A stretch of 53,289 bases of DNA from a virus: positions 1-53,289 of the IMG/VR virus record IMGVR_UViG_3300037584_002735. The stretch is one strand, 5' to 3'. Numbering within the stretch: position 1 is the stretch's first letter; each line of letters starts with the position of its first letter. Below, piece after piece: positions 51,821 through 53,289 of this stretch. The position numbers were made by a program, and so were the translations under genes. Under the pieces are notes generated by a model that ran no database searches, was not told where the DNA came from, and worked only from the letters and a program-made list of their open reading frames with translations.

Positions 51821-53289
51821 TCAAGCATGTATGACTGTATCGACAGCAATAACCTTGACTGATTTAGGTAGAATCTTTAGTTTAGCCATTAGTGGTCCTT
51901 TATCCTCAGGCACAGGCAACGGTGCTTCAACAATGTAATAGTCATCCATTAGTATGTCAATGGATTCTGCTGTACCGCTAGATACTTGTTTTGTGAATGA
52001 TAAGCGTATCATATCTGTATCAACACTATCGGTAGAATCTTCATCGAAGTTTTCCACTGCTCTTCGCATATTGTGATAGAACAATGGGTCGTCTACGATT
52101 ATCTCCATCTCAAGGTCATACTCTGTTTTACCCTCTACTGCTAGTGTAGGGTTACGAGTGCCAGCAAATGGAACTTGGTCGGTAGCACTGTTCGCTATGT
52201 TAGATGCGCCAATAGTATAGTACTGCTCTACACCAGTCTTACCATTTAAGGTGAATGAAACAACTTGACCTAGTGTTGTGCCTAGCATAGATATAGAACC
52301 ATTGTAAAACATGAACGGTTTCTGTGTACCTTTACCTATACCCGATATTTTTCTTTCTACTTCTGTGTGAGCAGTATCCTCAAAGAGTCTGTGCGTATTG
52401 TATCTATCTCCCTTGTTACTTGCTTCTAATCTACCAGTATCTGTGTAACACAACGCTGAATCGAAGTTTGCTGTCAATCTTAGAGCAGCGTCTGTATCTG
52501 TGGTAAGTGAGAAATCTTTGACTTTACAGCCTCTAAAGACACGTGTTAGTTGTTTTGAATCTCCTGTACCACCATCGGTAGTACCAATATTACTATCTAT
52601 GTCTCTTCTTCTAATACTGACTTCCATAGCAAAAGAAGGTACAGTTGTACGAGAGAAGAACAAATGACTGACTGGTTTAGTGATTGCCCCTGTGGTCGTG
52701 TTTCTATGTGGACTACCATTGCTATCATCTGCTGCATATCTAGCAAACTCTACTACTGTATTATCATCATACGAATATTGTAACGGGTCATCTAACCAAA
52801 CTTTACCAGCACCACCAGTTACAGTAATGGCTACAATTCTTCTTGCTTCTTCTTTTATTGCTTTATCAATTATTTGCGTAGCGTTTACATTAGGCCAAGC
52901 ATCAGCAGCAAGCCCCCCACCAACACCAGTATCTCTGTATGTTTGCACATCTACCATATTTATGACATTAGTAGCAGAGTTACCTGTGGCATCCCCGCCA
53001 GTGACTAAGGTATTTCCGAGTAAGAAAATGTAGTCGCCCACGCCTATATCTGTTCCACCAATTGCTGGATTAGTGCTACCGCTACTATCGAATGTTATGT
53101 AAGAATCTCCTGAATAAACGGCAGAAGATAAAGAAAATGTATCATTAGTATGCCCATCTTGTCTAACTTCCGGTGCGCTTACAACTTCGTGCCCTAGACA
53201 ATAATAGAACCATCGACCATTGTGTATGTTACACTCAAATGAGCCACCAACGTTAGTAAATCTGCCCGGCACTTGAACTGCTACATCTC
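51821..53289 (-). CDS. Tail tube-like protein (N-terminus outside window)
   Basis: At least 488 residues; the frame is open through the right edge (VAVQ before VPGRFTNVGG), so the GTG at 53272 is probably internal. Beta-rich, with FAMEVSIRRRDID, KVKDFSLTTDTDAALRLTANF and FTLNGKTGVEQYYTIG resembling the strands of tail tube proteins of tailed viruses, and a variable region of Ala/Gly/Thr loops in the first half. Position directly before the chaperone and tape measure genes also fits a tail tube. Strong by context, moderate by sequence. Confidence 0.65.
   Translation of the reverse strand, partial: DVAVQVPGRFTNVGGSFECNIHNGRWFYYCLGHEVVSAPEVRQDGHTNDTFSLSSAVYSGDSYITFDSSGSTNPAIGGTDIGVGDYIFLLGNTLVTGGDATGNSATNVINMVDVQTYRDTGVGGGLAADAWPNVNATQIIDKAIKEEARRIVAITVTGGAGKVWLDDPLQYSYDDNTVVEFARYAADDSNGSPHRNTTTGAITKPVSHLFFSRTTVPSFAMEVSIRRRDIDSNIGTTDGGTGDSKQLTRVFRGCKVKDFSLTTDTDAALRLTANFDSALCYTDTGRLEASNKGDRYNTHRLFEDTAHTEVERKISGIGKGTQKPFMFYNGSISMLGTTLGQVVSFTLNGKTGVEQYYTIGASNIANSATDQVPFAGTRNPTLAVEGKTEYDLEMEIIVDDPLFYHNMRRAVENFDEDSTDSVDTDMIRLSFTKQVSSGTAESIDILMDDYYIVEAPLPVPEDKGPLMAKLKILPKSVKVIAVDTVIHA

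Noticed and set aside
1-53289. tRNA or rRNA genes and insertion sequences
   Set aside because: Reading the non-coding gaps, which are nearly all under 30 bases, I found no cloverleaf, rRNA-like sequence, transposase or terminal repeats.

Overview
The window looks like part of the genome of a tailed virus of an archaeon, most likely a magrovirus-type virus of marine Group II Euryarchaeota (Poseidoniales). The evidence is the gene content: a family B DNA polymerase, a PCNA-like clamp, a replication factor C small subunit, an archaeo-eukaryotic primase, an ERCC4/XPF nuclease, a RecA/RadA-like ATPase and a group II chaperonin, all in one block of small overlapping genes beside tail genes. Start sites carry archaeal Shine-Dalgarno sequences (GGTGA, GAGGTGA), and TATA-type promoters are present. 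The host assignment is inferred from what is known of magroviruses; no database search was run. Capsid, portal and terminase genes are not in the window and probably lie beyond its right end.

Layout. Bases 1-20814 are all plus strand and hold the replication and accessory genes, usually joined by ATGA, GTGA or TAATG overlaps. Order: a partial conserved phage protein, small zinc and membrane proteins, a four-finger zinc protein, a protein with a predicted kinase fold, a possible degenerate DNA ligase, clamp loader, OB-fold protein, a RecA-like ATPase split over two genes, clamp, DNA polymerase, MazG-like protein, Cas4/RecB-like nuclease, primase, ERCC4 nuclease, P-loop helicase candidate, a DEDD exonuclease and the chaperonin. 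Three identical 25-bp TATA-containing promoters (2616, 4961, 15789) divide the block into transcription units. The third is followed at once by a 68-bp interrupted palindrome in front of the helicase candidate. Many genes are under 80 codons, and at least nine are small zinc-binding proteins.

Bases 20815-53289 are all minus strand and hold the tail module. In transcription order (right to left): a tail tube-like protein (cut by the window edge), an acidic SAP-domain protein, a pair of tail assembly chaperones linked by a probable programmed -1 frameshift, a short tape measure-like protein, a baseplate-like protein, a giant 5539-residue protein with a LamG-like N-terminus, a hub-like protein, four fibre/adhesin genes, a small surface protein and a methyltransferase. 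The two blocks converge with no spacer at 20814/20815.

How it fits together: the left block supplies an almost complete archaeal-type replisome (primase, polymerase, clamp, loader, ssDNA-binding candidate, helicase candidate) plus recombination and repair enzymes. The chaperonin, last large gene of that block, may help fold large virion proteins. The right block builds a tail with an unusually large set of host-contact proteins, about 26 kb of the 32 kb module.
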